NCBI GenBank assembly: GCA_029449245.1
Contig: JANATF010000005.1
Span: forward strand, 62,001 to 126,000
Origin: Mortierella alpina
Taxonomy: Eukaryota > Mortierellomycota > Mortierellomycetes > Mortierellales > Mortierellaceae
DNA length: 64,000 nucleotides
Reading direction: 5' to 3'
Below the pieces are notes generated by a model. The model saw nothing but the letters and a program-made list of their open reading frames with translations, did not search any database and was not told where the DNA came from. The position numbers and the translations under genes are program-made. Below are positions 35,055 through 46,249 of this stretch, piece by piece (the stretch's first letter is position 1; every line of letters starts with the position of its first letter).

Positions 35055-36146
35055 ATGCTGAGAGCTACACGTGTCCTGTTTGTAAGAGCATTCTTCGCTA
35101 CTGCACCTGCCTTGTCGACAAAAGGATCCATGAAGCGCTTAGAGTGCCAACACATTGTTCTTCCCTTGATGTAGACCTCTGGCTCCTTGGTCTCCAAGAG
35201 CTTCAACTCTGCCACAGTGCTTCACCGATCCAGCCCTGCGGATACTGTCAAGCCTGCTGAGCTCTTTGGATCTGTCAAGAAGGCTGTCCTCATCGGCGTC
35301 CCTGGGGCTTTCACTCCTGGTACGAGCAACACGTTTCATGAGAGCTACATCTGTTCAACTACGCGTGCTCTAATCGTGAGATATCATCTTACTCACACAC
35401 TGTGTCCTTCTTTGCTTGTTTTTCTGTTCGTCTCGATAGGTTGCTCCAAGGTACCATGGAATACGGACACGGATAGAACATAAACGCATGCTCCCGAAAG
35501 CTCGATCGACTGCTAACTTTGACCTTGGATAACGAATGATAGAGCCATGTTCCCGGCTATCTTAAGCACTACGATGACTTGAAGAGCAAAGGAGTAGATC
35601 TGATCGGCTGCGTGTCAGTCAACGATGCATTTGTCATGGATGCCTGGGGCAAGGATCTCAAGGTTGGCGACAAGATTGCCATGTTGGCTGATCCCCAAGG
35701 CACCTTTGTCAAGGAGCTTGGCCTTGACTTTGATGCATCAGGTATGTTCCATTTAATCTTAGACGAAACCAAGTACGCTGTGCAGAATTTTCAAAGCAAA
35801 ATTTTAACGGTCTGTGTTGACGGATTAGCTGCTCTCGGAGGACACCGATCCAAGCGATTTGCGCTGGTGCTGGAGGTACACCCGCTGTCTGTTATGTTTG
35901 CTTTGGTTACTGCTGGCGAGAGCAAATGACTAACTGTCGGACTCACCCCTATCGTGACGTTATAGAACGGCAAGATCACCAAGGCCTTCGTTGAGGTACG
36001 AACTTGAGGCAAAGTTGGGGTGTGATAGCTCTGGATCCTTGATTTGGCGAAATTAGCTAAAAAAACGCGTGTCTTCTTTCCCGTCTTAGCCCAACAACAC
36101 TGGCTTGTCTGTCTCGCTCGCTGAGAATTTGCTGAAGGAGTTGTAA
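35055..36146 (+). CDS. Prx5/Ahp1-type peroxiredoxin
   Basis: A thiol peroxidase reducing hydrogen peroxide and alkyl hydroperoxides. Seven exons (35055-35081, 35175-35319, 35440-35450, 35543-35741, 35829-35875, 35966-35995, 36090-36146) give 171 aa, the usual length with a short leader. The active site VLIGVPGAFTPGCSKSHVPGY places the peroxidatic Cys at 59. Exon 3, which codes for that Cys, is only 11 nt long. Other family motifs are GCVSVNDAFVMDAWGK (Cys84) and a GG-x-RSKRFALVLENGKI strand. The C-terminal position that carries a resolving Cys in human PRDX5 is Ser here (GLSVSLAENLL). The N-terminus (MLRATRVLF) may be a short mitochondrial leader. It is an exon-dense gene, and every junction keeps phase. 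Confidence 0.93.
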
Positions 36147-37052
36147 TCGAGTCCCAAGGATTGAGCTGTGTCTTGTCGTTCGAAATGTTACCTGGCATGT
36201 CACGTATAGCTCAATAGAGATGTACTGAAGGTCCTTCGGCGTAGTACCAGAGCCGGGGAGGAGTAATGACTGGAAGGGAGATCATGACATCAACGCCAAT
36301 CTTTAATACGACACACACTGGCAAATGATTCTGAGCCTGGAACTGGGACTCATATTGCTCTGAATGTCCGCTTTGTATTCCAACCCTCTTGGCTCCTGGG
36401 CAGGGGCAGTTGGTGTCTCTCATAAGGCGTATGAATATTATGTGGACACCAGGGAGACCGTTTCAAAGAAACTGCGCACAATGGTTCCTTGCTCTTTTAT
36501 TGATCCCCTACAGAGACTTTGACTCTCATGGACTACAGAAGCAAGCGCAGTGATGAGGGTGGTGTGAAAAGCGGGTCAACGGGTAAGAGACGCGTAACGG
36601 CAGTCATCTCGTGTACTGCACGACAGAGAGAGAGAGAGAGACGATGAGAGAGAGAGGAGGAAGGCCAAGGTTGTGAGCACGTTGCAAGGGACCATTGGCG
36701 TGTGGAGGGTGGTGCGTGTGAGGGGCGTGGGATATCGATGAAACATGACGAGTCGAGCCCATCCTGCCCAACCTTTTTTTTTCCCTTTTCCACCTTCGGA
36801 CCGGTGCATTTCTTGTTCTCACCCACCCTCCGCTGTTGTGTCTCTTCGTTTCTTTTGCTCTTACTGTTCGCCTCGTCGTTCCTTCTTTCGTTCCTCCATA
36901 CCTTCTCTGACCTGCTCCGTGCCATCCACTGCTCGGCTGTCTGTCATCGCCTTGGAGAGCTGCTGCCCAAGCCAACACCGCGACACCCCTTGTGATTTGC
37001 ACACGGCCAGGGCTTGCAGAGGACCAGGATACCGCTCCACTCCGCCAGACAC
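36147..37052. other. spacer upstream of the nucleotide-sugar transporter
   Basis: It contains a (GA)n run at about 36626-36657 and a pyrimidine-rich block 36775-36960 that likely forms the transporter gene's leader. No gene is seen. Confidence 0.55.
36626..36657. repeat. (GA)n microsatellite
   Basis: Two GAGAGAGA runs separated by ACGAT. Confidence 0.85.
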
Positions 37053-39990
37053 ATGGCGCCAGCACCAGCGTCGTCGCTTGCATCCCAGAGCCACCTCGCC
37101 ACCACCGCTGCAGGCAGCGCACGGCCAAGGACCAGGAGCATCAATACCGACCCCGCCCAGCTACAGGTCCACCAGGACCACCCGTTCCAGGTCACCTCGC
37201 CTGCCACGGAGGCACTCGATCAGCTCATGTCCAACCTGGTTCACAATCAGCAGAATCAGCAGAATCAGCAGAATCAGCAACAGCAGCAGTACAGAACCCA
37301 CGGCGCACCGCCACTGCCACTGCAGCCCACCGACACTAATCCCAGCTCGCCGCCCTCGTTCTCTCCAACCCACAACAACATCATCAACAACAACAACACC
37401 AACAACAACAACAACAACAGCAGCAGCAGCAGCAGCCATCGTCCCCTTCATTCCTTCACAGCATCGTCCTTGTCATCGTCTCAAAGTCACTCCCGCCAGC
37501 ACTCGCAGACAACCGTTGTTGGGTCTAATTTGAACACCCCTTCTTCGGAGCATTACCAACATCTGCAGCTACACCGCTCAGGGTCTCAGCCGACGTTGGA
37601 TCCCACTCCGACCGACTCTGGTCTTTTTTCGCATCAGCAAGACTCGCTACGCTCAATGTCCCAGCACAAGAGCAGCACCCCACCCCCAAGCAGTGCTGGT
37701 CTTGGCTCCGGCAACACAAACAGCCATCACCATGCGATGAACAACAACAGCAACAGTAGTTACACTCATAGTCAGCACCACAACCACAGCCACAGCAGCA
37801 GCAGCGTTTATGGCAACGCCAGTGCCAGCAGCACCGGAAGCAATTCCAATCTCGCTCTCGCCAACAGCTCTGGCAGCCTCAACACTCTTGTTGGCAATAG
37901 TCCACTGCAACATCGTCCCCACACACCACTCAAGGCATCCTTTCCACTGTCGATTTCCTCGGATCAACCCTCGGATCCTCAGATGATGCCCCCTTCATCA
38001 CCCTTATCCTTAAACGTACACATAGGAGAGGCAGGAGGAGGAGGAGGAGGAGGAGGAGGCGGTGCTGGTGGAGGTAGAGGCTCTGCAGGAGGAGGACCAT
38101 CGTCATTAACGTCGTCATCATCTGCGGCGGGCGTCTCCTTTGACACTCTTTCGACAGCACCCGCACCCTCACTCTTTAGGTCGCTCTCAACAAAGTCCGG
38201 ACGGAAGCAGCTGATGAACAATGAAAAACACCTGGGTTCTCTGCCAACCATCCACCATCAAAGTGGCCGGGGACGACGTAAGTGTTCTTTTTTTAACATG
38301 AGCCAGAGCCTTTCTTCTTTGACCCTGCTCTTGACATCAAGGATCACGGATAGACGACACTCAGACACTTGGCAGCAAGGAGAGACAAACGCACAGACAA
38401 AAAGCAGAAGAGGGCTGTGCTTCCAAACAAGGACACAGAAACTGGATAGCGCAGGTGTCAAACTGGGCAGGAAACATGCCACCTTAGTTATGGCGGGGCA
38501 ACTGTGACGAAAACGAAGTGCCTCAACATGCCGTATTCAGCATGCTTCATCGTTTCGACGTTGCTCAGCATAATGAACGCGGATCAGAACGCAAAATCGA
38601 TGATTGATTCGATCGTGAGAGTCTGGACACGCATGATGCCGATGGGAGCAAACAATTGCCTATACACTGTTCGTTAACATTGGACTTACTGTTGTTTTTG
38701 TAGCTGAAGGAGCAACATTCCTGGGCGTTTCGATGAAGCATCTATCGTTGCTGGTCCTCCTGCTTCAAAACAGTGTCCTTGTGCTGATGATGCGCTACTC
38801 GCGCGTCTCTGTGGATCCGGATCAGCCCATGTACTTGGCTTCGACAGCGGTTTTCATTGCCGAGATCATCAAGTTATGCACCTGCTTCTCGATCCTTGTC
38901 TACAAGACTCAATCTATCCCTCAGACCATCCACATCATCCGTAGAGAGATTCTGGAGCAGCCGCATGAGATTCTTAAGATGCTGGTTCCGTCAGGACTCT
39001 ATGCCCTCCAGAACAACCTACTTTACATTGCGCTTTCGAATTTGGAAGCGGCGACATTCCAAGTGACCTATCAGATGAAGATTCTCTCGACCGCCATCTT
39101 CTCGGTCGTGATGCTGAACAGGAGGTTAACGCGGCAAAAGTGGCTGTCGCTGTGCCTACTGATGCTCGGAGTGACGTTGGTACAGCTGCAGAATGTCGGA
39201 ACACCCAAGAGCCCAGTGATCATGGAGAATAATGACGAGGACTTTGACTCGGAGTTCATGGATCCTGCAACAAGGGAGAGCCTGAGTGACGCCGCAAGTC
39301 ATCTGGAAGGAGGATCAGGACTGGACGAGGACGAAGCGACTTCGGGTCAGAACCCGATCATTGGGCTGTTGGCTGTGCTGACCTCATGCGTTTCATCCGG
39401 GTTCGCGGGATGTTACTTTGAAAAGATTTTAAAGGGCAGCGAGGCTGACATGTGGGTCAGGAACTTGCAGCTGGGTATCTCGGGATCACTCTTCAGTTTC
39501 TTGGCCATGTTCTATGACCGACAAAGGATCTACGAAGGCGGCATCTTCCAAGGCTACTCGACCATTACTTGGCTTGTGATCACGAACCAAGCGCTTGGAG
39601 GGCTTTTGGTTGCGATTGTGGTCAAGTATGCGGACAATATCCTCAAAGGCTTTGCCACGTCTTTGTCCATCATCATCTCTGGCATGATCTCGGTGTACTT
39701 CTTCGACTTTGAGCCGTCATTCCAGTTCCAGCTGGGAACGCTGGTTGTGATCCTGTCCACGTTCTTGTATGGCCGGCCAGACGCTCCCATCCCTCGGTTT
39801 ATTCGGCCCCAGAAAAAGTAAGCAATCCTACTGTGGTGTGCTTTTTTTTTTCCTCCGCTTGCGAGCGTCAATTGTCTGCTGCATATTTTCGTATGATCAA
39901 GTCGCTTAACGTTGTATTTCTCTTGAACTTTCCATTGCTTTTACCACTAGACGTCAAAGTATGCCGCCTCCACTGAAGTACGCCTCGTAG
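37053..39990 (+). CDS. UDP-galactose/UDP-GlcNAc-type nucleotide-sugar transporter (SLC35A) with long disordered N-terminus
   Basis: Exons 37053-38277, 38704-39817 and 39951-39990 give 792 aa. The last ~380 residues are a ten-helix Golgi antiporter of the SLC35A group: LLVLLLQNSVLVLMMRYSR, LKMLVPSGLYALQNNLLYIAL, FQVTYQMKILSTAIFSV, LNRRLTRQKWLSLCLLMLGV, GFAGCYFEKILK and VVKYADNILKGFATSLSII. The first exon is ~408 codons of Gln/Asn/Ser/His-rich and Gly-rich low complexity. It is joined because the transporter exon opens PEGATFLGVSMKHLSLL, homologous to the region just before TM1 in relatives, and has no ATG before that. Exon 3 (PPPLKYAS end) is inferred from a GTAAGC donor overlapping the AAG-TAA stop; without it the protein ends KK. 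An AATAAA lies 26 nt past the exon 3 stop. Confidence 0.88.
37241..37437 (+). repeat. CAG/AAC-rich tract within the transporter N-terminal exon
   Basis: Interrupted CAGAAT, CAACAG and AACAAC units coding poly-Q/N/S. A GGA tract coding poly-Gly follows at about 38030-38070. Confidence 0.85.
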
Positions 39991-40015
39991 GTCGAGGAAG
40001 GACACATCTTGTACA

Positions 40016-40021
40016 ATAAAT
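40016..40021 (+). terminator. polyadenylation signal for the nucleotide-sugar transporter
   Basis: AATAAA, 26 nt after the stop in the inferred terminal exon. Confidence 0.45.
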
Positions 40022-40080
40022 GTTATTTGATACTCTCTCCACTCTCTCTCTCACTCTCTCTCTACTTGATGATGTGGCTT

Positions 40081-40087
40081 ATAAAAC
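40081..40087 (+). promoter_or_regulatory. TATA box upstream of RRP4
   Basis: TATAAAA within GGCTTATAAAACTT, about 180 bp upstream of the RRP4 start. Confidence 0.5.
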
Positions 40088-40263
40088 TTTCGGTGGCAAG
40101 GAAAAAAAAAAAAAGAGACAGAGATCTCATTGAACTGATCAACCCACTCGACCCTCGACGCATTCATTCACAACGCATTCACGAGCAAAGTAGACGACAT
40201 ACAGCCTCGTAGACGCAAAGGACTATTCGAGAAACACTACACGAGATTGTATTATACATTAGC

Positions 40264-41604
40264 ATGAACGTACTCTTTCATTCGCCTGTCCCAAGGACAG
40301 CCCTCAGCAAAGCGCACAAGCAGAGCAAGCAACACGCTGGAGAACATATGGACGTCGACGATGACCAGGAGGGTCCTGTCTTCAAGGATCCCACACTCCA
40401 TGTCGTCACACCAGGAGAGGTCATCACAACGGACACAGGATTCATGCGGTAATGAACCGGTGATGAGCCTGAGCCTTTGTTTTTTGTACTCGGCAACAAA
40501 GTTCGGTGTTGCCTATGTGTACCGACAGCAAACTTGATTACTCACTCCTTGTACATTTTCTTTTATATTGTCTTTCGATGAACGCAGTGGACACGGAACG
40601 TATGTTGAGGAAGACAAGGTCGTCTCAAGCGTTGCAGGAGTCGTGACGCGCGTTAACAGGCTGATCTCGGTCAAGCCTTTGCATACAAGGTAAAATAGCG
40701 ATACACCATACCACTGCTCATCCCACGGCCTACTTCCGTTTCTCTCGCCTTGGGGTGCAATCGTTAAACACCCTCCTGTACAATATCCTTTCTTGCATAA
40801 TAGATATACAGGAGAGATCGGAGATGTAGTTGTGGGCAGGATCACAGAAGTGTCACAGAAGCGCTGGAAGGTCGATGTGGCCGCCCGTCAGGATGCCGTT
40901 TTGATGTTGAGCGCTGTCAACCTGCCAGGAGGAGTTCAGCGGAGAAAACAAGAGTCTGATGAGCTGCAGATGCGCAGCTTTTTCATGGAGGGTGATCTGG
41001 TCGTGGCTGAGCTTCAGCAGTTCTATGCCGATGGCGCATACTCACTTCACACCCGCAGTTTGAAGTATGGAAAGCTTCGTAATGGATCCTTCATCTCGGT
41101 CTCCCCAGCACTGGTGCAGAGATGCAAGTCGCATTTCCACTCGTTGGCCTGTGGCGTTGATGTCATCTTGGGATTGAACGGGTATATTTGGGTCAGCGCA
41201 CATGTTCCTCAGGAGCTGGATGAGATTGATACAGAGTTGGTTTACTCGAACAAGAACAAGGTAAGAGTGGACCCTAAAACGAAGTTGCTTTTTAGTTCTT
41301 GTCAAGTACATGAATGAATGGGTAAAAGCCAAGCAGTCTCCACAGACCTTCCCTACTCACAACTCCTGCTCTTGCTTTTCGCTCTGTGTAGGAGGATATC
41401 ACGCCCATGGATCGGGAGTCGATTGCTCGTGTTGCCAACTGCATTCGCGCATTGGCGCAGGAGTTCATTTACATCAACGATACCATCATCTCGTTTGCAT
41501 ATGAGGCGTCATTACAGTATCAGCTCAAGGAGATGACCCGGAAGGACATTATGCAATCCATCGCAGCAGAGGCAACAGCGGCCGTCGACAACATGCAGGC
41601 ATAG
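40264..41604 (+). CDS. RRP4: exosome complex RNA-binding subunit Rrp4 (EXOSC2)
   Basis: A cap subunit of the RNA exosome, in nucleus and cytoplasm. Exons 40264-40448, 40588-40689, 40804-41260 and 41392-41604 give 318 aa. Domains in order: an N-terminal segment with [21 protein letters not shown], an S1-like region ([56 protein letters not shown]) and a KH-type region with [22 protein letters not shown] and a helical C-terminus. All are hallmarks of Rrp4 (GHGTY distinguishes it from Rrp40 and Csl4). Every junction keeps phase. The transporter gene ends only ~270 bp upstream on the same strand. Confidence 0.96.
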
Positions 41605-41910
41605 AAGTCTCGCGCCTCTCAAGTGCGCCTATATAGCCAGCAAGAGACAAAAGATAGTAAAAATTCGGGGGTTCCATTCTCCATCTCGATGTGGCACATC
41701 TGGCAGTGGGTAGGCCCGAAATGGCAGTGATCATCCAGATGTCTATTTCTTTCTCCAGTCCCTCTCTCTCCTTTCTTTCGTTCGTTCTTTCTCTCTCGCA
41801 ACTCCTCCCCTTCCTTACATACTTACATACATCGCGCCCTTGTCCTCGGAGGACGGCAGTGCTCTTCTCCCTACCACCTTCGCACTCCTCTACCTCAAGC
41901 ACCGCCTGCC
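41605..41910. promoter_or_regulatory. intergenic promoter of the desaturase gene
   Basis: These 306 bp between the RRP4 stop and the desaturase start contain TATATAG at 41630-41636 and a C/T-rich block at about 41745-41895 ending at the ATG. This is the typical arrangement of a pyrimidine-rich start region. Confidence 0.55.
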
Positions 41911-43553
41911 ATGGCCACTACCGGCACCCCATGTACTACCTTCTTCAGACGAGTCTGTTGCTCAGGGAGACACAGCATACACACAAACATACATACTGCA
42001 TCTGGGCTGACCACTGACCCGCACGTCTCTCTTATCTTGAAATATCCGTCTGAATATCCAGCTTTCAGGACCTTCACACGCTCCGAAGTGCTGCACGCCG
42101 ATGCCTTGAAAGAGGGCAACAAGAACGCCGAAGCCCCGTTCCTTATGATCATTGACAACAAGGTCTACGATGTGCGCGAGTTTGTCCCCGACCATCCTGG
42201 TGGGAGTGTCATTTTGACCCACGTTGGCAAGGATGGCACGGGTATGTTATACCTTTTATTTCTCCTACGCATTCAAGCTCCGTGAGGGAAGGACGCACAA
42301 TCGCGAGAGATGAAGGATCATCCCACTAACCAATTTGCGTCCGTACACATGCCTCGCTGTTTTCTTTGCTAGACGTCTTCGAGACCTTCCATCCTGAGGC
42401 TGCTTGGGAAACGCTCGCCAACTTTTATATCGGCGACATTGTCGAATCCGATCGTGCTATTGAGAATGACGAGTTTGCAGCCGAGGTGCGCAAGCTTAGG
42501 ACCCTGTTTTATTCGTTGGGCTATTACGATTCATCCAAGGCCTACTACGCTTTCAAGGTCTCGTTCAACCTCTGCATCTGGGGTTTGTCTGCATTCATTG
42601 TTGCCAGGTGGGGTCAGACCTCAACCCTCGCAAATATAGTCTCAGCCTCGCTTCTGGGTGTCTTTTGGCAACAGTGCGGCTGGCTAGCTCATGATTTCTT
42701 GCACCACCAAGTCTTTCACGATCGGTTCTGGGGCGACTTATTGGGTGCATTTCTCGGCGGAGTCTGTCAAGGTTTCTCCTCGTCCTGGTGGAAGGACAAG
42801 CACAACACCCACCACGCGGCGCCCAACGTCCATGGAGAGGATCCCGATATCGACACACATCCGCTTTTGACGTGGAGTGAACATGCGCTCGAGATGTTTT
42901 CGGATGTGCCCGATGAGGAGCTGACCCGAATGTGGTCCCGCTTCATGGTGGTAAACCAGACCTGGTTTTACTTTCCTATCCTGTCGTTTGCTCGGTTGTC
43001 CTGGTGCATTCAGTCGATTCTTTTTGTGCTACCGAACGGACAGGCTCACAAGCCCGCGGGGGCTCGAGTTCCCATCTCCCTGGTGGAGCAACTGTCGCTG
43101 GCGATGCACTGGACCTGGTACCTGGCGACCATGTTCCTGTTTATCAAGGATCCCGCCAACATGATGGTTTACTTCTTGGTCTCGCAAGCTGTCTGCGGCA
43201 ACCTGCTGGCAATTGTGTTCTCGCTGAACCATAACGGTATGCCTGTAATCTCTCAGGAAGAAGCGGTCGAGATGGATTTCTTTACAAAGCAGATCATTAC
43301 GGGTCGTGATGTCCACCCTGGTCTGTTTGCAGACTGGTTCACGGGCGGATTGAATTATCAGATTGAGCACCACCTTTTCCCCTCGATGCCTCGCCACCAT
43401 TTCTCAAAGATCCAGCCCGCGGTCGAATCCTTGTGCAAAAAGTACGGGGTCCGGTATCATACGACAGGGATGATCGCTGGCACTGCAGAGGTTTTTTCGC
43501 GCCTGAATGAGGTGTCCCTGGCTGCGAGGAAGCTTGGCAAGGCTGGCTTCTAG
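41911..43553 (+). CDS. FADS6: delta-6 fatty acid desaturase (front-end, cytochrome b5 fusion)
   Basis: It inserts a double bond at carbon 6 of linoleic/alpha-linolenic acyl chains, the entry to gamma-linolenic and arachidonic acid synthesis, at the ER. Exons 41911-41932, 42062-42241 and 42373-43553 give 460 aa. The 22-nt first exon was chosen because joining it to 42062 gives MATTGTPSFRTFTRSEV, matching the Mortierella start pattern. Reading through the intron would insert an unrelated 40-residue stretch. The cytochrome b5 heme motif HPGG is at 52-55. The three His boxes are HDFLHH (174-179), HNTHH (211-215) and QIEHH (397-401), the Gln in the last being diagnostic for front-end desaturases. 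As I recall it, the M. alpina delta-6 enzyme matches nearly throughout. Regiospecificity is inferred from that match. Confidence 0.95.
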
Positions 43554-43965
43554 ATATACTACTATTCGCAGCTTTCAGTCAAAGACGAGGACTGGACAGA
43601 CGAAAATATATTTATCGACCATGGCAATTGCATATAATTCTTTTTTTTTTGAGGGTTGAAGATGAGAAGAGAGAGATGATAACCCGCCGAGGCGGGACCA
43701 AAAATATTTGATCAACTCCATTGTGTATGGCTGCAACTCGAAAACGTCAGGTAAAAGGCATGATGTTTATCCGAAATAGTTATAACCACTGGAGTGCGAT
43801 GAGAGGCTAGAAAGGCAGCGGAGGGCGTGCCGCATTTATAGCTCTCGCCGTCGTGTGTGACCACCCACCATGACATTCTTTTACGCCCTCGTCTTCTCCG
43901 ACCGCTGTGGGTCTTTCAAATCTTTAAAAAAAACATCACTCCGCATCCAAAAGGCAGTCTTGATA

Positions 43966-44033
43966 TTTTTTTTGAGTTTCGACGCAAGCCGGAAAGAAAA
44001 AAAAAAGTGTTGCTGTCGAAACTCAAAAAAAAA
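43966..44033. repeat. perfect inverted repeat (stem-loop), 18-bp arms
   Basis: The left arm is T8 followed by GAGTTTCGAC. The right arm is GTCGAAACTC followed by A8-9. They are separated by ~31 nt rich in A. Confidence 0.85.
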
Positions 44034-44137
44034 TGTGTAGGGTTTCTAGTTTCCACACCATTCTCAATCGAAGTGCATACCGCGACAACGATAAATACTT
44101 TTTAACAGGCAGGCAGAACTGGCCAAGGCAGTGTGTG

Positions 44138-44143
44138 TTTATT
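44138..44143 (-). terminator. polyadenylation signal for citrate synthase
   Basis: TTTATT on plus is AATAAA on minus, 130 nt past the stop codon. Confidence 0.45.
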
Positions 44144-44272
44144 GATGTGTGGGTGAGGTATGTGAATGTGCACAGCTGATGAGGATGGTGATGGCGAGAA
44201 CAAAACTAAAACAAAAAGAGAGAACACCGGATGACACTCTAGCCTCCTCTATGACAAAAGAAAGAACCAGCT

Positions 44273-46249
44273 TTACTTCTTGGCGAACATGGTCTTGATG
44301 GCAGCAGTCGAGTACGACTTGGGGCGTTCAAGAGGCATGCCCAAAGCACGGTCCCAGATCAGCTGGGAAAGCACTCCCAGGCCACGAGAGACACCAAAGA
44401 GAACCGTGTAAAAGTCCTGCTCGACCAAACCGTAGGCTGACAAAAGAACACCCGAGTGAGCATCAACGTTGGGCCAGGGGTTCTTGGTCTTGCCGTGCTC
44501 GAGGAGAATGCCAGGGGCGACGGTGTAGATCTGTGAGACGAGCTTGAAGAGGGGGTCATTAGGGATGTGCTTCAACGCAAACTCGCGCTGGCAAGTATAA
44601 CGGGGATCGGTCTTGCGGAGAACAGCGTGGCCGTAGCCGGGGACAACTTGACCGCTCTTGAGTGTCTTCCAGACATAGTCCTTGATAGTGTCGTCAGAGA
44701 CATCCTTGCCTCCGAGCTCCTCGCGCATCTTGGTGATCCAACGGAGAACCTCCTGATTGGCGAGTCCGTGAAGGGGACCAGCGAGTCCATTCAAACCAGC
44801 AGCAAAGGAGAGGTAAGGGTCAGAAAGGGCAGAGCCGACCAAGTGGGTGGTGTGGGCCGAGACGTTACCGCCCTCATGGTCAGAGTGGATGGTGAGGTAG
44901 AGACGCATGAGCTCAACAAAGTCCTTGTTGTCACCGAATCCGAGGAGGTTGGCCAAGTTGGCACCATAATCGAGGTTGGGGTTGATGGCAGCGAGCTTGC
45001 CCTTGTTCTTGAAAACGTTCTGATAAATGCGTCCAGCAATGTTGGGGAGCTTGGCAATCAGATCCATCGAGTCCTCAAAGGTGGTATCCCAGTACTCGGT
45101 CTTCTTGACACCGCTCTGGTAGGCCTTTGCGAACTGAGACTCGTGCTGGAGAGCAGTGACAGCGAGCGAGAATTGGGACATGGGGTGAAGGGTGTTGGGG
45201 CAGCGATCCAAGAGATCCACAACAAAGCTGGGAAGGGTGGCACGATCGGCCCACTCGGCAGAGAGACCGCGCACCTGCTCATCGGTGGGGACTTCACCAG
45301 TGACCAAGAGCCAGAAGAGGGACTCGGGGAGGGGCTCGTTGCCACCCTTAGCCTTGGGGAGGACCTGCTGGCACTCAGGAATGGTCTTGCCACGGAAACG
45401 AATACCCTCCTCGGCATCGAGAACGGATCCCTCCCAGATGAGGCCCTTGATGCCACGCATACCACCATAGGCCATATCAACAGTGGTCTGACCCAAAACC
45501 TTTTCTCCAAGCTCGGCCTTGACCTGCTTGACCTCCTCACGCTTCTCGGGAATTAACTCTCTAAGGCGATCCTTCAAACCCTGTTGGATCGTAGCAACAA
45601 AAAGTAGAGAATTAGACGTCAGTACAGTGCTGCCTACGGTGTAAATGATCCTAGTCAAACAGAGCCGCTCGACTCATGCTTGCAATCGCAATGTTGTAGC
45701 GCTACAAGATGGATTATCCTGCCCGACATTCATTGCGCAAGCCCATGACGTTCCCGCCAGCATGTGAAAAAATCAATCCTCCTTGTTGTTGTGTCGCTCC
45801 GATCTTTGATAGCTGTTTTCAGTCGTATATCCCTGTTGTCGAGTGAACCATGGACGTCAAGTAAGGATGAAGTACAAGGGCAAAAAGACGACGCACCTGG
45901 GGCTTGGTAGAGTAAGCTCGGATGGCAGCGACAGCGAGCGTGTTGTGGCGGGTGGCAACCTAGTGGTTCAACAGTTGAAAGAGAGCTTAACGATGAGCAA
46001 ATCACTCGCTTTCGTACAGTACATGGACACTCGAGGCGCGGGCTGTCGGGAACGTATACAGGTCCACGAGACTGGCACTAGAGTCTCCTTGCCGCTTCTG
46101 CTGGTCGAGACGAGTCAAGCGTTGAGTGAAGCTCGTCCACCTGCAGAGCCTCTCGTCGAGCAGGAGCTGAACGGCACGCACGAAAGAGAGGACGGCGGGC
46201 GTACCTTGGCGAGGCCAGGGAGGCGAAAAGCGGCACGGAGAGAAGCCAT
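44273..46249 (-). CDS. CIT1: citrate synthase, mitochondrial
   Basis: It condenses oxaloacetate and acetyl-CoA in the TCA cycle. Minus-strand exons 46205-46249, 45897-45959 and 44273-45580 give 471 aa. The first two exons make a presequence ([15 protein letters not shown], then [19 protein letters not shown]) typical of mitochondrial import. The mature enzyme shows [55 protein letters not shown], the signature [14 protein letters not shown] and [10 protein letters not shown]. The catalytic His and Asp positions are present. The last exon is one 436-codon block with strong codon bias, as for highly expressed genes; a 329-codon antisense ORF is its shadow. Confidence 0.97.

Larger units (their letters stand above)
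43554..44272. other. convergent 3' spacer with inverted repeat
   Basis: It holds the 3' regions of the desaturase and citrate synthase. It contains an 18-bp perfect inverted repeat (43966-43983 and 44016-44033) and a minus-strand AATAAA at 44138-44143 for citrate synthase. No gene is seen. Confidence 0.6.

Noticed and set aside
44567-45556. 329-codon open frame on the plus strand
   Set aside because: It lies exactly antisense to the citrate synthase exon. The GA/GT-rich translation is the complement shadow of a highly biased coding exon and has no family pattern.
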